DNA from: Flavobacteriales bacterium UBA2798
Lineage (GTDB): Bacteria > Bacteroidota > Bacteroidia > Flavobacteriales_D > UBA2798
Assembly (NCBI GenBank): GCA_002351955.1
Contig: DEHO01000062.1
Location: 15,456 to 22,726 of the forward strand
Direction: 5' to 3'
DNA length: 7,271 nt
In this document: piece after piece, positions 1-5,858 of the stretch
How positions within the stretch are numbered: the stretch's first letter is position 1
Layout of the letters: each line of letters begins with the position of its first letter
Position numbers and translations under genes: made by a program
The notes under the pieces: generated by a model
Told to the model about the DNA's origin: nothing
Seen by the model: the letters and a program-made list of their open reading frames with translations, nothing else
Database searches by the model: none

Positions 1-564
1 AATGATTTGATTTTCAGATGTTACTCTGGGAATGCTTCGGTCGTATGGATTTTAAGGCGGGATTGGCTTTTCAATTATAGACTAAAAATTCTTTCAAACT
101 ATTGTTTTCGAAAGGGTTTGGCAAACCATGCTTTGTTTCTCTCGGAGAACGAAAAAGGACTCGCGATTGTTTATCATCTCCACAATGAAAAAAGCGGGCT
201 CAGAGTTGTTCTGAGTGAACTTGCATTGGTTCTATTTGGAATCGGACTTTTTCGTTTACCTAAAATTGTTCGAAGAGATCATTACATCCGAAAACACCGG
301 TCCCCTCAGAAAGCGCTTTATGCCTGGATATTTGCAGTTGATCCTGATTCACGCACTGGAAAAGAAGCTAGGGAAATCCGTGATTTTATTTTTGAGAAAT
401 CAGATCAGGAAAATTTACCGGTGCTGGCAGAAACATCCATGCCGCAAAACAAACGGGTCTATGAGCGTTTTGGCTTTGTAGAATACCATCAATGGGAAGA
501 TCCAAAAACAGGAATGATCACCTGGTTTTTACGACGGGATCCTTCAACTAAAAATCAGAAATAA
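1..564 (+). CDS. GNAT-family N-acetyltransferase, 5' truncated by the window edge
   Basis: The reading frame is open from the first base, so the true start lies upstream; the TTG at 7 is only the first possible start codon inside the window. About 187 codons are visible. The order of elements fits a GNAT subfamily of roughly 200 residues: an early SGNASVVW stretch (families of this type often have 'N-x-S-V' here), a hydrophobic middle, then the core strand YAWIFAVDPDS, the acetyl-CoA loop region RTGKEA, and near the C-terminus LAETSMPQNKRVYERFGF, which matches the 'LETS..N...YE..GF' signature. These enzymes move an acetyl group from acetyl-CoA to an amine; the acceptor cannot be told from sequence. 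The acetyl-CoA loop is unusual: where Q/R-x-x-G-x-G/A is expected, R-T-G-K-E-A is read, so the central glycine position holds lysine. The gene runs convergently into the universal stress gene, overlapping it by 10 bp. Family confident, substrate unknown. Confidence 0.8.
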   Translation, partial: NDLIFRCYSGNASVVWILRRDWLFNYRLKILSNYCFRKGLANHALFLSENEKGLAIVYHLHNEKSGLRVVLSELALVLFGIGLFRLPKIVRRDHYIRKHRSPQKALYAWIFAVDPDSRTGKEAREIRDFIFEKSDQENLPVLAETSMPQNKRVYERFGFVEYHQWEDPKTGMITWFLRRDPSTKNQK

Positions 565-1394
565 GCGTTACCGGATTCCTTGGCATTGATGATCAAAACA
601 GGAACTTTTTGTTCGTTCGTAATCATCGATTGCGCAAAGGTGTCAAACTGTGGCAGCAGACTATCACTGAAATAGGCAATAGCATACATGTCAGCCCCCA
701 TTTTTTTTCCAAAATCAAGATTTACCTGATGCGGATTTTTCGATTTTTCAACAAAATGGATCGAATGCTTTACCGATCTTTTGGTGAATTGTTTTACAAT
801 TACATCCAGGTAAATTCGGATTTTATTGGCAAGTACTTTATCCAATTCCTTCGGTGCAGCAACCAAAATTTCAGCATCAAAAATCAAAGCAATAGAACCG
901 GCATCATTTAATACCTGCAAACTTTCCGAATCAAGTTTAATGGGGGCAACTATTTTTTTAATAGCATCAACAGGTGTTGATTCCTGAACAATAAGAAAAG
1001 GTGCCTCACAACTGGTGATCACTTTTATCGCAAAGCTTCCAAAAACTTTCTGCATTCCTTTCGCACCATGCGTTCCCATCACCACAAGAGCACTCTTCAG
1101 CTCCTTGGCCATGGTTCCGATGTCGGTGAAAATACTGCCCGTTTTAATGTGGGTCTCTACCTTCGGGTCGAGTGGACCCAGCTGTAGTTTAGCAACGATT
1201 TCTGCAAATTTTACACTGGCAGCAGATTTTTCTGAATCAGACTTGGTTACGTGCAAAAGGTGTACAACCCCCTTCGTCTGACGAGCAATCTGAATGGCAT
1301 GACGGGTTGCAGCATCGGCAACAGCTGTAAAGTCATGGGGTACGAGATAAGATATAGTAGACACGGTCGAGAAGTTTAACGCTAAGTTAAGCAT
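555..1394 (-). CDS. Tandem-domain universal stress protein (UspA family)
   Basis: A 279-residue protein with two Usp folds. Domain 1 (about residues 12-140) begins with the strand YLVPHDFT, whose Asp21 sits at the conserved nucleotide-site position, and ends with GTHGAKG followed by GS at 119-120, then the strand APFLIVQ. This is the G-x2-G-x8-G-S form of the Usp ATP-binding loop, one residue shorter than the classic G-x2-G-x9-G-S. Domain 2 (about 145-279) keeps the fold pattern and the final strand VPVLIIN but lacks a glycine-rich loop, so probably only the first domain can bind nucleotide. Usp proteins are cytoplasmic and help cells survive starvation or stress; the precise role here is not known. 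The ATG at 1394 is given as the start, but it follows a perfect hairpin by one base and has no ribosome binding site. The in-frame GTG at 1364 would give MSTISYLVPHDFT, a more typical Usp N-terminus (269 residues). Confidence 0.88.
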   Translation of the reverse strand: MLNLALNFSTVSTISYLVPHDFTAVADAATRHAIQIARQTKGVVHLLHVTKSDSEKSAASVKFAEIVAKLQLGPLDPKVETHIKTGSIFTDIGTMAKELKSALVVMGTHGAKGMQKVFGSFAIKVITSCEAPFLIVQESTPVDAIKKIVAPIKLDSESLQVLNDAGSIALIFDAEILVAAPKELDKVLANKIRIYLDVIVKQFTKRSVKHSIHFVEKSKNPHQVNLDFGKKMGADMYAIAYFSDSLLPQFDTFAQSMITNEQKVPVLIINAKESGNAYF

Positions 1395-1395
1395 A

Positions 1396-1417
1396 GATTT
1401 TCAATTATTTGAAAATC
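1396..1417 (-). repeat. Perfect inverted repeat abutting the universal stress gene start
   Basis: Nine-base arms GATTTTCAA and TTGAAAATC are separated by four bases (1405-1408). In the transcript the hairpin would end one base before the ATG at 1394, where a ribosome binding site would normally be. No T-run follows in the direction of transcription, so it is unlikely to be a terminator. It could be an operator, a translational control hairpin, or part of untranslated leader if the real start is the GTG at 1364. A separate 10-bp palindrome, TGGCATGCCA, lies a little further upstream at 1438-1447. Confidence 0.5.
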
Positions 1418-1523
1418 ATATGGATGCTTTTTTATGGTGGCATGCCAAAAAATAAAGAAAACAACTAAAAGTTCAGGATTTTAGGACAATTCTGCATTTG
1501 TAATAAGGCTGGTTCAATGTTCA

Positions 1524-2318
1524 TTAGCCGGACTTCAAAACAGAAAATGAGGTGGTGTCTACAAAAAATAATTCGCTTTCCCGGTAGCGAGGAGCAATTT
1601 CAACCACTGTGCTGCCACAATGAGGTTGAAATAGATTCAGAATGGTTTCCGCTTCATTGTTTTCTTTGGAAACATGTCCGAGTAACAGGTGACTGAGGTT
1701 ATTGTGACGGAAATTTTTAAACAGATCAAGCGCATCAGCATTGGATAAATGTCCGTTTGTGCTTTTAATTCTGTTTTTAAGTTTGGCAGGATATGAACTG
1801 TTAGCAATCAGGTTATCGTCGTAATTAGCTTCAAGAATAACAGCATGACTCCCATTAAAATGCGTTTTCACATTTTCGCAGGCATAACCAATATCCGTAA
1901 TAATTGAAATGCGTGTCTGTTGATGCTCCACCGAAAAACTGACGGGATCTGCTGCGTCGTGTGATTTGGAGAATGCAGTGATTTTTAAATTACCGATTTC
2001 CACCGTTTCATTAGGTGAAATGCAAATGGTATTGGTTTCCCTAAGATCAAAAAATGAACGCGATAAAGTTCCGGCTGTCAGATAAACCGGAAGTCCGTAT
2101 TTTTTAGAAAGCCGGTAAACTCCTCTGATGTGATCGGTGTGTTCATGGGTAATAAAAACTGCTTTGATTTTTTGCATGGGAATACACAAACGTTCCATCC
2201 GCTTTTCGATCTCGCTGCAGTGAATACCTGCATCAATGAAAACAGCTTCATTGGCGTTTCCGATATAGTAGCAATTTCCATTGCTCCCTGAGTTAATGGA
2301 GGAGTATTCTATCGACAA
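1524..2318 (-). CDS. MBL-fold metal-dependent hydrolase, YycJ/WalJ-like
   Basis: A 264-residue cytoplasmic protein of the metallo-beta-lactamase fold. The N-terminus YSSINSGSNGNCYYIG matches the 'LASGSSGN' opening typical of YycJ/WalJ proteins. Metal ligands are visible: THEHTDH at 57-63 (H58, H60, D62, H63), H120 in SKSHDAADP, D142 in ITDIG, and H215 in LLLGHVSKEN. The conserved NGHLSN stretch (H190) is also present. YycJ/WalJ proteins are dinuclear-metal nucleases or phosphodiesterase-like enzymes linked in Firmicutes to the WalRK system and DNA repair; the role in Bacteroidota is less clear, so no symbol is given. The start is a TTG at 2318: an in-frame stop lies 11 codons upstream with no ATG between, and the TTG fits the family N-terminus. 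The serine hydrolase gene lies 59 bp upstream on the same strand and may be co-transcribed. Confidence 0.85.
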   Translation of the reverse strand: MSIEYSSINSGSNGNCYYIGNANEAVFIDAGIHCSEIEKRMERLCIPMQKIKAVFITHEHTDHIRGVYRLSKKYGLPVYLTAGTLSRSFFDLRETNTICISPNETVEIGNLKITAFSKSHDAADPVSFSVEHQQTRISIITDIGYACENVKTHFNGSHAVILEANYDDNLIANSSYPAKLKNRIKSTNGHLSNADALDLFKNFRHNNLSHLLLGHVSKENNEAETILNLFQPHCGSTVVEIAPRYRESELFFVDTTSFSVLKSG

Positions 2319-2377
2319 TGTAAGTGGTTTTGTTGCATGGAGTTCATTCTAACTCTTGAACGCATAATTGTTGATGG

Positions 2378-3493
2378 TTAGTTTGGATCTGATTTTATGA
2401 TTTTTCTTAATAGATCAAATGCTGTATTGTACATATTGGTTTTCCCTTTGCTGCAATTACGGAGAATCACAATTCCAATTTTGCTGTTCTGATCCAAAAC
2501 AAAACAACCGCTATATCCATCTACCAGTCCGTCATGACAGACAACCGATAACATGTCATCTTTATAAATGAAAAGGCCTAATCCATAATCCTCATTTGAT
2601 GCATGCGATATTTTCATGATGTCAATATGCTCTTGCTTGATAATCGCTGAAAATCCGGAAATACATTTTAGAAATTTAATCATATCAAGAGGCGTTGAAT
2701 AGATGCCTCCACTTGGCACCTTGTATCCACGTCCTCCGTGTTCTTTTGCGGCATTTCGACTTTCTTTCTGCAATTTAAGCTTCATGCCTTGAGCCAAATT
2801 GGATTTCGTTTCATCTGTGATCTGAAAATAACTCTGGTTCATTCCTAATGGTTGAAATATTTTTTCGTTCACCAATTTAGTGTAAGGTTTCCCCGCGGCC
2901 CGGGATAGCGCAAGTCCCAAAATGCCATACCCAATATTTGAATACTTGAATTTCTGTTCCGGATTATTCCGGATTTTGGTTTTCTGAATTGCCCCTAGTG
3001 CTTTTTTTTCCCATTCTTCAAATGCACCGGAAGTCGATTTTTTTGTATCCGGTTCCCTATTAAGCCCGGATGTGTGGGAGGCAAGTTGAATGAAAGTGAT
3101 TTTGTTGAATGTATTATATCCTTTGAGATTTGCTATCTCCGGTAAGTACCGCTCAACCGGATCTGTTAGCATGATACTTTTATCCTGCACTAAAAGCATC
3201 ATAAGAAGTGCCGTAATTGGCTTGGTCATTGAGCCTATCCGATACAATGTGTTAGTGTCCGCTTTTTTGTTTTTTGAAAAATCGGCATAGCCAACTGCAT
3301 TGGCATAAACTACAGTATCCTTTTTCAGTACTGCATATGAAATACTGGCACCGGAATGATCATTTATAAGCTCAGTATTAAGTTTGTTTTCGAATTCACT
3401 TATGATAGCTGTGAAATTCCTTTGATTTTGAGCTTTGGTAACTACTGAATGAAGTAGAAGAACAAAGAATAAATAATGTCTTTTGAACTTCAC
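2378..3493 (-). CDS. Exported serine hydrolase, beta-lactamase family (class C / PBP-like)
   Basis: A 371-residue protein of the beta-lactamase-related superfamily (Pfam Beta-lactamase type). It begins with a clear signal peptide: basic MKFKRHY, hydrophobic LFFVLLLHSVV, and a TKAQ cleavage region, with no lipobox cysteine, so it is probably secreted or periplasmic. Catalytic motifs in order, numbered from the GTG start: S-M-T-K (Ser88, Lys91) in RIGSMTKP, Y-S-N (Tyr184, Asn186) in KYSNIGYG, and H-D-G (residues 320-322) in CHDGLVDGYSG replacing the K-T-G of true beta-lactamases. The H-x-G form is common in esterases, D-aminopeptidases and peptidoglycan hydrolases of this superfamily, so antibiotic hydrolysis should not be assumed. 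Start choice: an in-frame TAA lies just upstream and only TTG (3499), CTG (3496) and GTG (3493) are available. The GTG gives the most natural signal peptide. No good ribosome binding site is visible. Confidence 0.87.
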   Translation of the reverse strand: MKFKRHYLFFVLLLHSVVTKAQNQRNFTAIISEFENKLNTELINDHSGASISYAVLKKDTVVYANAVGYADFSKNKKADTNTLYRIGSMTKPITALLMMLLVQDKSIMLTDPVERYLPEIANLKGYNTFNKITFIQLASHTSGLNREPDTKKSTSGAFEEWEKKALGAIQKTKIRNNPEQKFKYSNIGYGILGLALSRAAGKPYTKLVNEKIFQPLGMNQSYFQITDETKSNLAQGMKLKLQKESRNAAKEHGGRGYKVPSGGIYSTPLDMIKFLKCISGFSAIIKQEHIDIMKISHASNEDYGLGLFIYKDDMLSVVCHDGLVDGYSGCFVLDQNSKIGIVILRNCSKGKTNMYNTAFDLLRKIIKSDPN

Positions 3494-3566
3494 CAGCAAC
3501 TGTGATTAAAAGTTTTTGATTTGTAAGAATTATCAAACAAGATACGAGAATATTAGAATCATCTAT

Positions 3567-3760
3567 TTTGGGAAAAACTTTTCATGAACTTGATTTTAGA
3601 TTTTTTCAAATTGAAAAGCTTTGAGTTTGTCTTTGAAGGCAAAATAGGAGATGAGTTCAACCGGAAGTCTTGTTGAGGTGTATTGAACCTCCTTATTGGC
3701 ATGTCGCCTCAATCGGTCATCCAGATTATTGGTGCATCCTGTATATACCGAAGCCCTCCT
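3567..3760 (-). pseudogene. Decayed GIY-YIG endonuclease fragment (URI type)
   Basis: On the minus strand, codons from 3748 to 3599 read VYTGCTNNLDDRLRRH, then a stretch ending TSTRLPVELISYFAFKD, then KAFQFEK. This matches the core of small single-domain GIY-YIG proteins common in Bacteroidota: the YTG of the second catalytic motif, the R..RH helix with its conserved Arg, and a 'FEK-LKSGSG' type ending. The frame stops at a TAA (3596-3598). One frame over, the expected ending resumes as LKSSS at 3599-3585, then an in-frame TGA (3582-3584) and KVFPK. This is best explained by a one-base deletion plus a nonsense change. The N-terminal strand carrying the first GIY motif is missing: only four codons precede VYTG before a TGA at 3761-3763. 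The gene is therefore broken at both ends. It lies on the same strand as ssrA, downstream of the duplicated tmRNA end. Confidence 0.75.
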
Positions 3761-3836
3761 TCACATCATCCTCCTTGGAGTCGGATGAAGTTTCGGTGGG
3801 CATGCCCTTGTAGTTTTTAAATTCGTTTTGGCGAAT

Positions 3837-3882
3837 CCCTTCTTCGCTCCAATAACCTGTAGGTTATCGGAGCTTCGAAGGG
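3837..3882. repeat. Imperfect 21-bp inverted repeat (46-nt hairpin)
   Basis: The arms 3837-3857 and 3862-3882 flank a four-base loop (TGTA). Seventeen of the 21 positions pair; the mismatches are a block of three and a single A-C. The inner arms are ATAACC and GGTTAT, the outer arms CCCTTC and GAAGGG. There is no T-run after either arm, so it does not look like a simple terminator. It lies five bases from the duplicated tmRNA end (3888-3902), and may be part of the same mobile remnant. Confidence 0.6.
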
Positions 3883-3887
3883 CGAAG

Positions 3888-3902
3888 GTGGAGCCGGAGG
3901 GA
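3888..3902 (-). repeat. 15-bp direct copy of the ssrA 3' end (att-like)
   Basis: The sequence GTGGAGCCGGAGGGA here is identical and in the same orientation at 4060-4074, where its last 14 bases form the tmRNA 3' end: the discriminator base, the 3' strand of the acceptor stem and the first bases of the T-arm. Such a duplicated tRNA or tmRNA end downstream of the gene is the usual footprint of site-specific integration. The match stops sharply on both sides. No integrase gene is present in the window. Confidence 0.55.
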
Positions 3903-3936
3903 TTACCTTTGGTGTTCCCTCCTTTCCCTCAGTCAG

Positions 3937-4054
3937 AATGTAAGAACCACTGCTTCACATTGGTGTTTTATTGGATGCTGATCCTTTTGAAAGCGCGGCT
4001 TTCAACGGTTCTGCATCCAATAAAAAATCCCGCTTTGAGCGGGATTCTTACATT
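3937..4054. repeat. 118-bp nested palindrome downstream of ssrA
   Basis: Two arms of 58 and 57 bases are inverted copies of each other about a centre at 3995-3997. Three perfect blocks pair: 3937-3946 with 4045-4054 (10 bp, AATGTAAGAA), 3966-3978 with 4013-4025 (13 bp, TTTTATTGGATGC), and 3987-3994 with 3998-4005 (8 bp, TTGAAAGC). Between the first two blocks each arm has exactly 19 bases that do not match: in the right arm these include the GC-rich terminator hairpin of ssrA, in the left arm they are unrelated sequence. The equal spacing suggests an inverted duplication of one ancestral unit, with one arm since altered or converted. It lies between the two 15-bp direct repeats. Confidence 0.7.
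4021..4046 (-). terminator. Rho-independent terminator of ssrA
   Basis: Read on the minus strand, the stem AATCCCGC and GCGGGATT (8 bp, five-base loop at 4034-4038) is followed by a run of six T. It starts 14 bases beyond the mature tmRNA 3' end, a typical distance. Its T-run overlaps the right arm of the larger palindrome. Confidence 0.88.
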
Positions 4055-4060
4055 TTTTCG

Positions 4061-4451
4061 TGGAGCCGGAGGGAATCGAACCCTCGTCCAAACAGGGAAG
4101 CGGCAAGGTTTCTACATGCTTATTTGCAAGTTGGTTTTCGTCGCAGTGCCGGTATGCAACCTCCAATTCTGCGCTTAGTTTCTAAAGATTTTCGTCGGAC
4201 CTCCGAAACACCGGTCCGCTTATCCTGAAAGTTCGGCACTCCTGATCCCACTTCTAACAGGCGGAGTCGTGGAGGAGTGTCCTCGTCCCGTACCTGGTAC
4301 GGAATTAAGCAAAATTCACTTCTGTGAATTAAGCAGCAAGGGCGTAGTTATTTTCGCCATTTATAGATTGGATAACAGATTTACGAGCATTTATCCATAG
4401 CTCGGCATGCTTGCTTGAAACTTCATCCCGCTGTCAAAGCCAGTCGGCCCC
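4061..4451 (-). ncRNA. ssrA: tmRNA (transfer-messenger RNA)
   Basis: A one-piece tmRNA of about 391 nt that rescues stalled ribosomes by acting first as alanyl-tRNA and then as a short message, together with SmpB. The 5' end reads GGGGCCGACTGGCTTTGACA, the conserved tmRNA opening. The 3' end has a T-arm at 4069-4085 (GAGGG, seven-base loop, CCCTC) and an acceptor strand CGGCTCC plus discriminator A. The seven acceptor pairs GGGGCCG with CGGCTCC include one G-U. The tag frame at 4329-4358 reads GENNYALAA then TAA. The terminal CCA is not encoded: the next bases are CGA, so CCA must be added after transcription. A TAnnTTTG promoter element lies upstream and a strong terminator downstream. A partial copy of the 3' end lies 172 bp downstream. 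Protein frames called through this region are spurious. Confidence 0.97.
4329..4358 (-). other. tmRNA proteolysis-tag reading frame (GENNYALAA)
   Basis: The resume codon GGC at 4358-4356 begins nine codons, GENNYALAA, ended by TAA at 4331-4329. The ALAA tail is the degradation signal recognised by ClpXP-type proteases. The same or a very similar tag is known from Bacteroidota, which supports the taxonomic reading. Confidence 0.93.
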
Positions 4452-4464
4452 AAAGAACTTAGTG

Positions 4465-4472
4465 CAAAGATA
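4465..4472 (-). promoter_or_regulatory. Bacteroidota-type -7 promoter element of ssrA
   Basis: The minus strand reads TATCTTTG, a full match to the TAnnTTTG -7 element used by the Bacteroidota primary sigma factor. It ends 13 bases before the mature tmRNA 5' end, which leaves room for a short 5' leader to be trimmed by RNase P. A clear -33 TTG at the usual spacing is not seen. Confidence 0.65.
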
Positions 4473-4629
4473 GCAAAAGCCATGCAAGCCCTTGTTTTTC
4501 GGAAAATCAGGCAGAATAGAAAGAATTCCGCGCCTAAATGACAGTGGATTTGAAGGTTAGATTTTAAACAAAAATTATCTGTTATTGTTAATTCTTTCCT
4601 AGCGATCTTTCTCCTTTCTTTGTACCCGA

Positions 4630-5850
4630 ATGGACAAGAAAATTAAAATAGGAATAATACGCGAAGGAAAAGTACCACCGGATAAAAGGGTTCCGCTTAC
4701 GCCTGAACAATGTTCCAGACTGAATAAGCAATTGAGTGGAATGGAAGTTGTGGTTCAACCCAGCGTAAAGCGTTGTTTTCCGGATGCAGAGTATGAGCAA
4801 ATGGGAATTCAGCTTCGTGAGGATTTGTCGGACTGTGATGTGCTGATGGGAATAAAAGAAGTACCGGTTAAGGAGCTGATACCGGGTAAAACCTATTTCT
4901 ATTTTTCACACACCATCAAGAAACAACCGCATAACCGTAAGTTGCTTCAAAAGATGATCGCCTTGGGTATAACCATGGTCGATTATGAGACCTTAACAAA
5001 TACAAGTGGTGAGCGACTTATTGCGTTCGGAAGATATGCAGGTATTGTTGGAGCTTACAATGCATTCAGGGCTTACGGCGAAAAATTTGGTGTTTACCAT
5101 TTGAAACCTGCGCACGAATGTTTTGATCGAAAGGAAATGGAATCGGAATTGAAAAAAGTGATTCTTCCTGCAGATTTTAAAATAGTAATCACCGGTTCCG
5201 GACGGGTTGGCGGTGGATGTCTGGAAATTTTAAAAGGAATGAATCTTCAGCAGGTTACATCCGAAGATTATCTCTCGAAATCGTTTTCACAACCTGTATT
5301 TACCGTTTTGCATGTTGGCGATTATAACAAAGCCAAAGATGGATCTGTGTTCGATAAAAAATCGTTTTACGGAAATCCTTCTGCATTTGAACCGGATTTT
5401 TTAAAATGGGCGAGATGTTCGGATATGTATATTCCGTGTCATTTCTGGGACTCAAAAGCGCCGATGATTTTGCGGAAGGAAGATTACACCGATCCACAAT
5501 TCCGTATTCGGGTAATTGCAGATGTTTCCTGTGACATTAGTATTCCGATTGCTTCTACAATACGATCATCGACTATTGCTGATCCGTTTTACGGATACGA
5601 TCCTCAAACCGGTGAAGAAGCAGATTTTTATGCTCCTAATACCATCGGAGTGATGGCTGTAGATAATCTACCCTGTGAATTACCGCGTGATGCGAGTCGC
5701 GACTTCGGTGAAGTCTTGTTGGAGAAAATTCTACCTCTGCTAAGCGGTCCTGATCCTGATAAGATTATTGAGCGTGCTACCATGTGTTCCAAAGGAGATT
5801 TGTTACCCAAATACGAATATCTGCGCGCTTATCTGGAAGGTAAGGAATAA
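4630..5850 (+). CDS. Lysine-ketoglutarate reductase-like dehydrogenase (AlaDH/PNT fold)
   Basis: A 406-residue soluble NAD(P)-dependent oxidoreductase. The N-terminal AlaDH/PNT-type domain has the substrate-site pattern PPDKRVPLTP (K19, R20) and GIKEVP (K76). The segment FSHTIKKQ (H94), then VDYETL and ERLIAFGRYAGIVGA, closely follows the lysine-ketoglutarate reductase half of eukaryotic AASS and related saccharopine dehydrogenases. A Rossmann dinucleotide loop GSGRVGGG is at 189-196, and the C-terminal part has IADVSCDISIPI and VDNLPCELPRDAS, again typical of this group. The likely reaction is reductive condensation of lysine and 2-oxoglutarate to saccharopine or its reverse, but alanine dehydrogenase-like or other opine-type activity cannot be excluded. 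No saccharopine dehydrogenase (glutamate-forming) partner is nearby. ATG start; no ribosome binding site and only imperfect promoter elements (TAGATTTT near 4558, TTTCTTTG at 4615-4622). It ends 8 bp from psd, tail to tail, with no terminator between. Confidence 0.85.
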   Translation: MDKKIKIGIIREGKVPPDKRVPLTPEQCSRLNKQLSGMEVVVQPSVKRCFPDAEYEQMGIQLREDLSDCDVLMGIKEVPVKELIPGKTYFYFSHTIKKQPHNRKLLQKMIALGITMVDYETLTNTSGERLIAFGRYAGIVGAYNAFRAYGEKFGVYHLKPAHECFDRKEMESELKKVILPADFKIVITGSGRVGGGCLEILKGMNLQQVTSEDYLSKSFSQPVFTVLHVGDYNKAKDGSVFDKKSFYGNPSAFEPDFLKWARCSDMYIPCHFWDSKAPMILRKEDYTDPQFRIRVIADVSCDISIPIASTIRSSTIADPFYGYDPQTGEEADFYAPNTIGVMAVDNLPCELPRDASRDFGEVLLEKILPLLSGPDPDKIIERATMCSKGDLLPKYEYLRAYLEGKE

Positions 5851-5858
5851 GGGTATTC

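Noticed and set aside
609..1281. Plus-strand frames of 100 and 88 codons
   Set aside because: They are complementary-strand shadows of the universal stress gene without family signatures.
1396..1417. Terminator for the upstream metal-dependent hydrolase gene
   Set aside because: The stem is AT-rich and no T-run follows in the direction of transcription, so an operator or leader hairpin is the better reading.
2378..3493. Antibiotic-resistance beta-lactamase
   Set aside because: The third motif is H-D-G rather than K-T-G and the protein fits the broad serine hydrolase group, so resistance cannot be claimed from sequence.
3828..4228. Plus-strand open reading frames of 116 and 85 codons across the ssrA 3' region
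   Set aside because: They run antisense through the tmRNA gene, its terminator and the palindrome, and show no recognisable protein features; the structured RNA explains the sequence.
4391..4399. DnaA-box-like TTATCCATA
   Set aside because: A single imperfect box inside the tmRNA gene with no cluster or AT-rich unwinding region; the presence of dnaA in the window does not make this an origin.
4585..4622. TTG plus TTTCTTTG promoter for the dehydrogenase gene, implying a leaderless message
   Set aside because: The -7 element has one mismatch and the spacing to the nearest TTG (27 bases) is too long; kept only as a remark.
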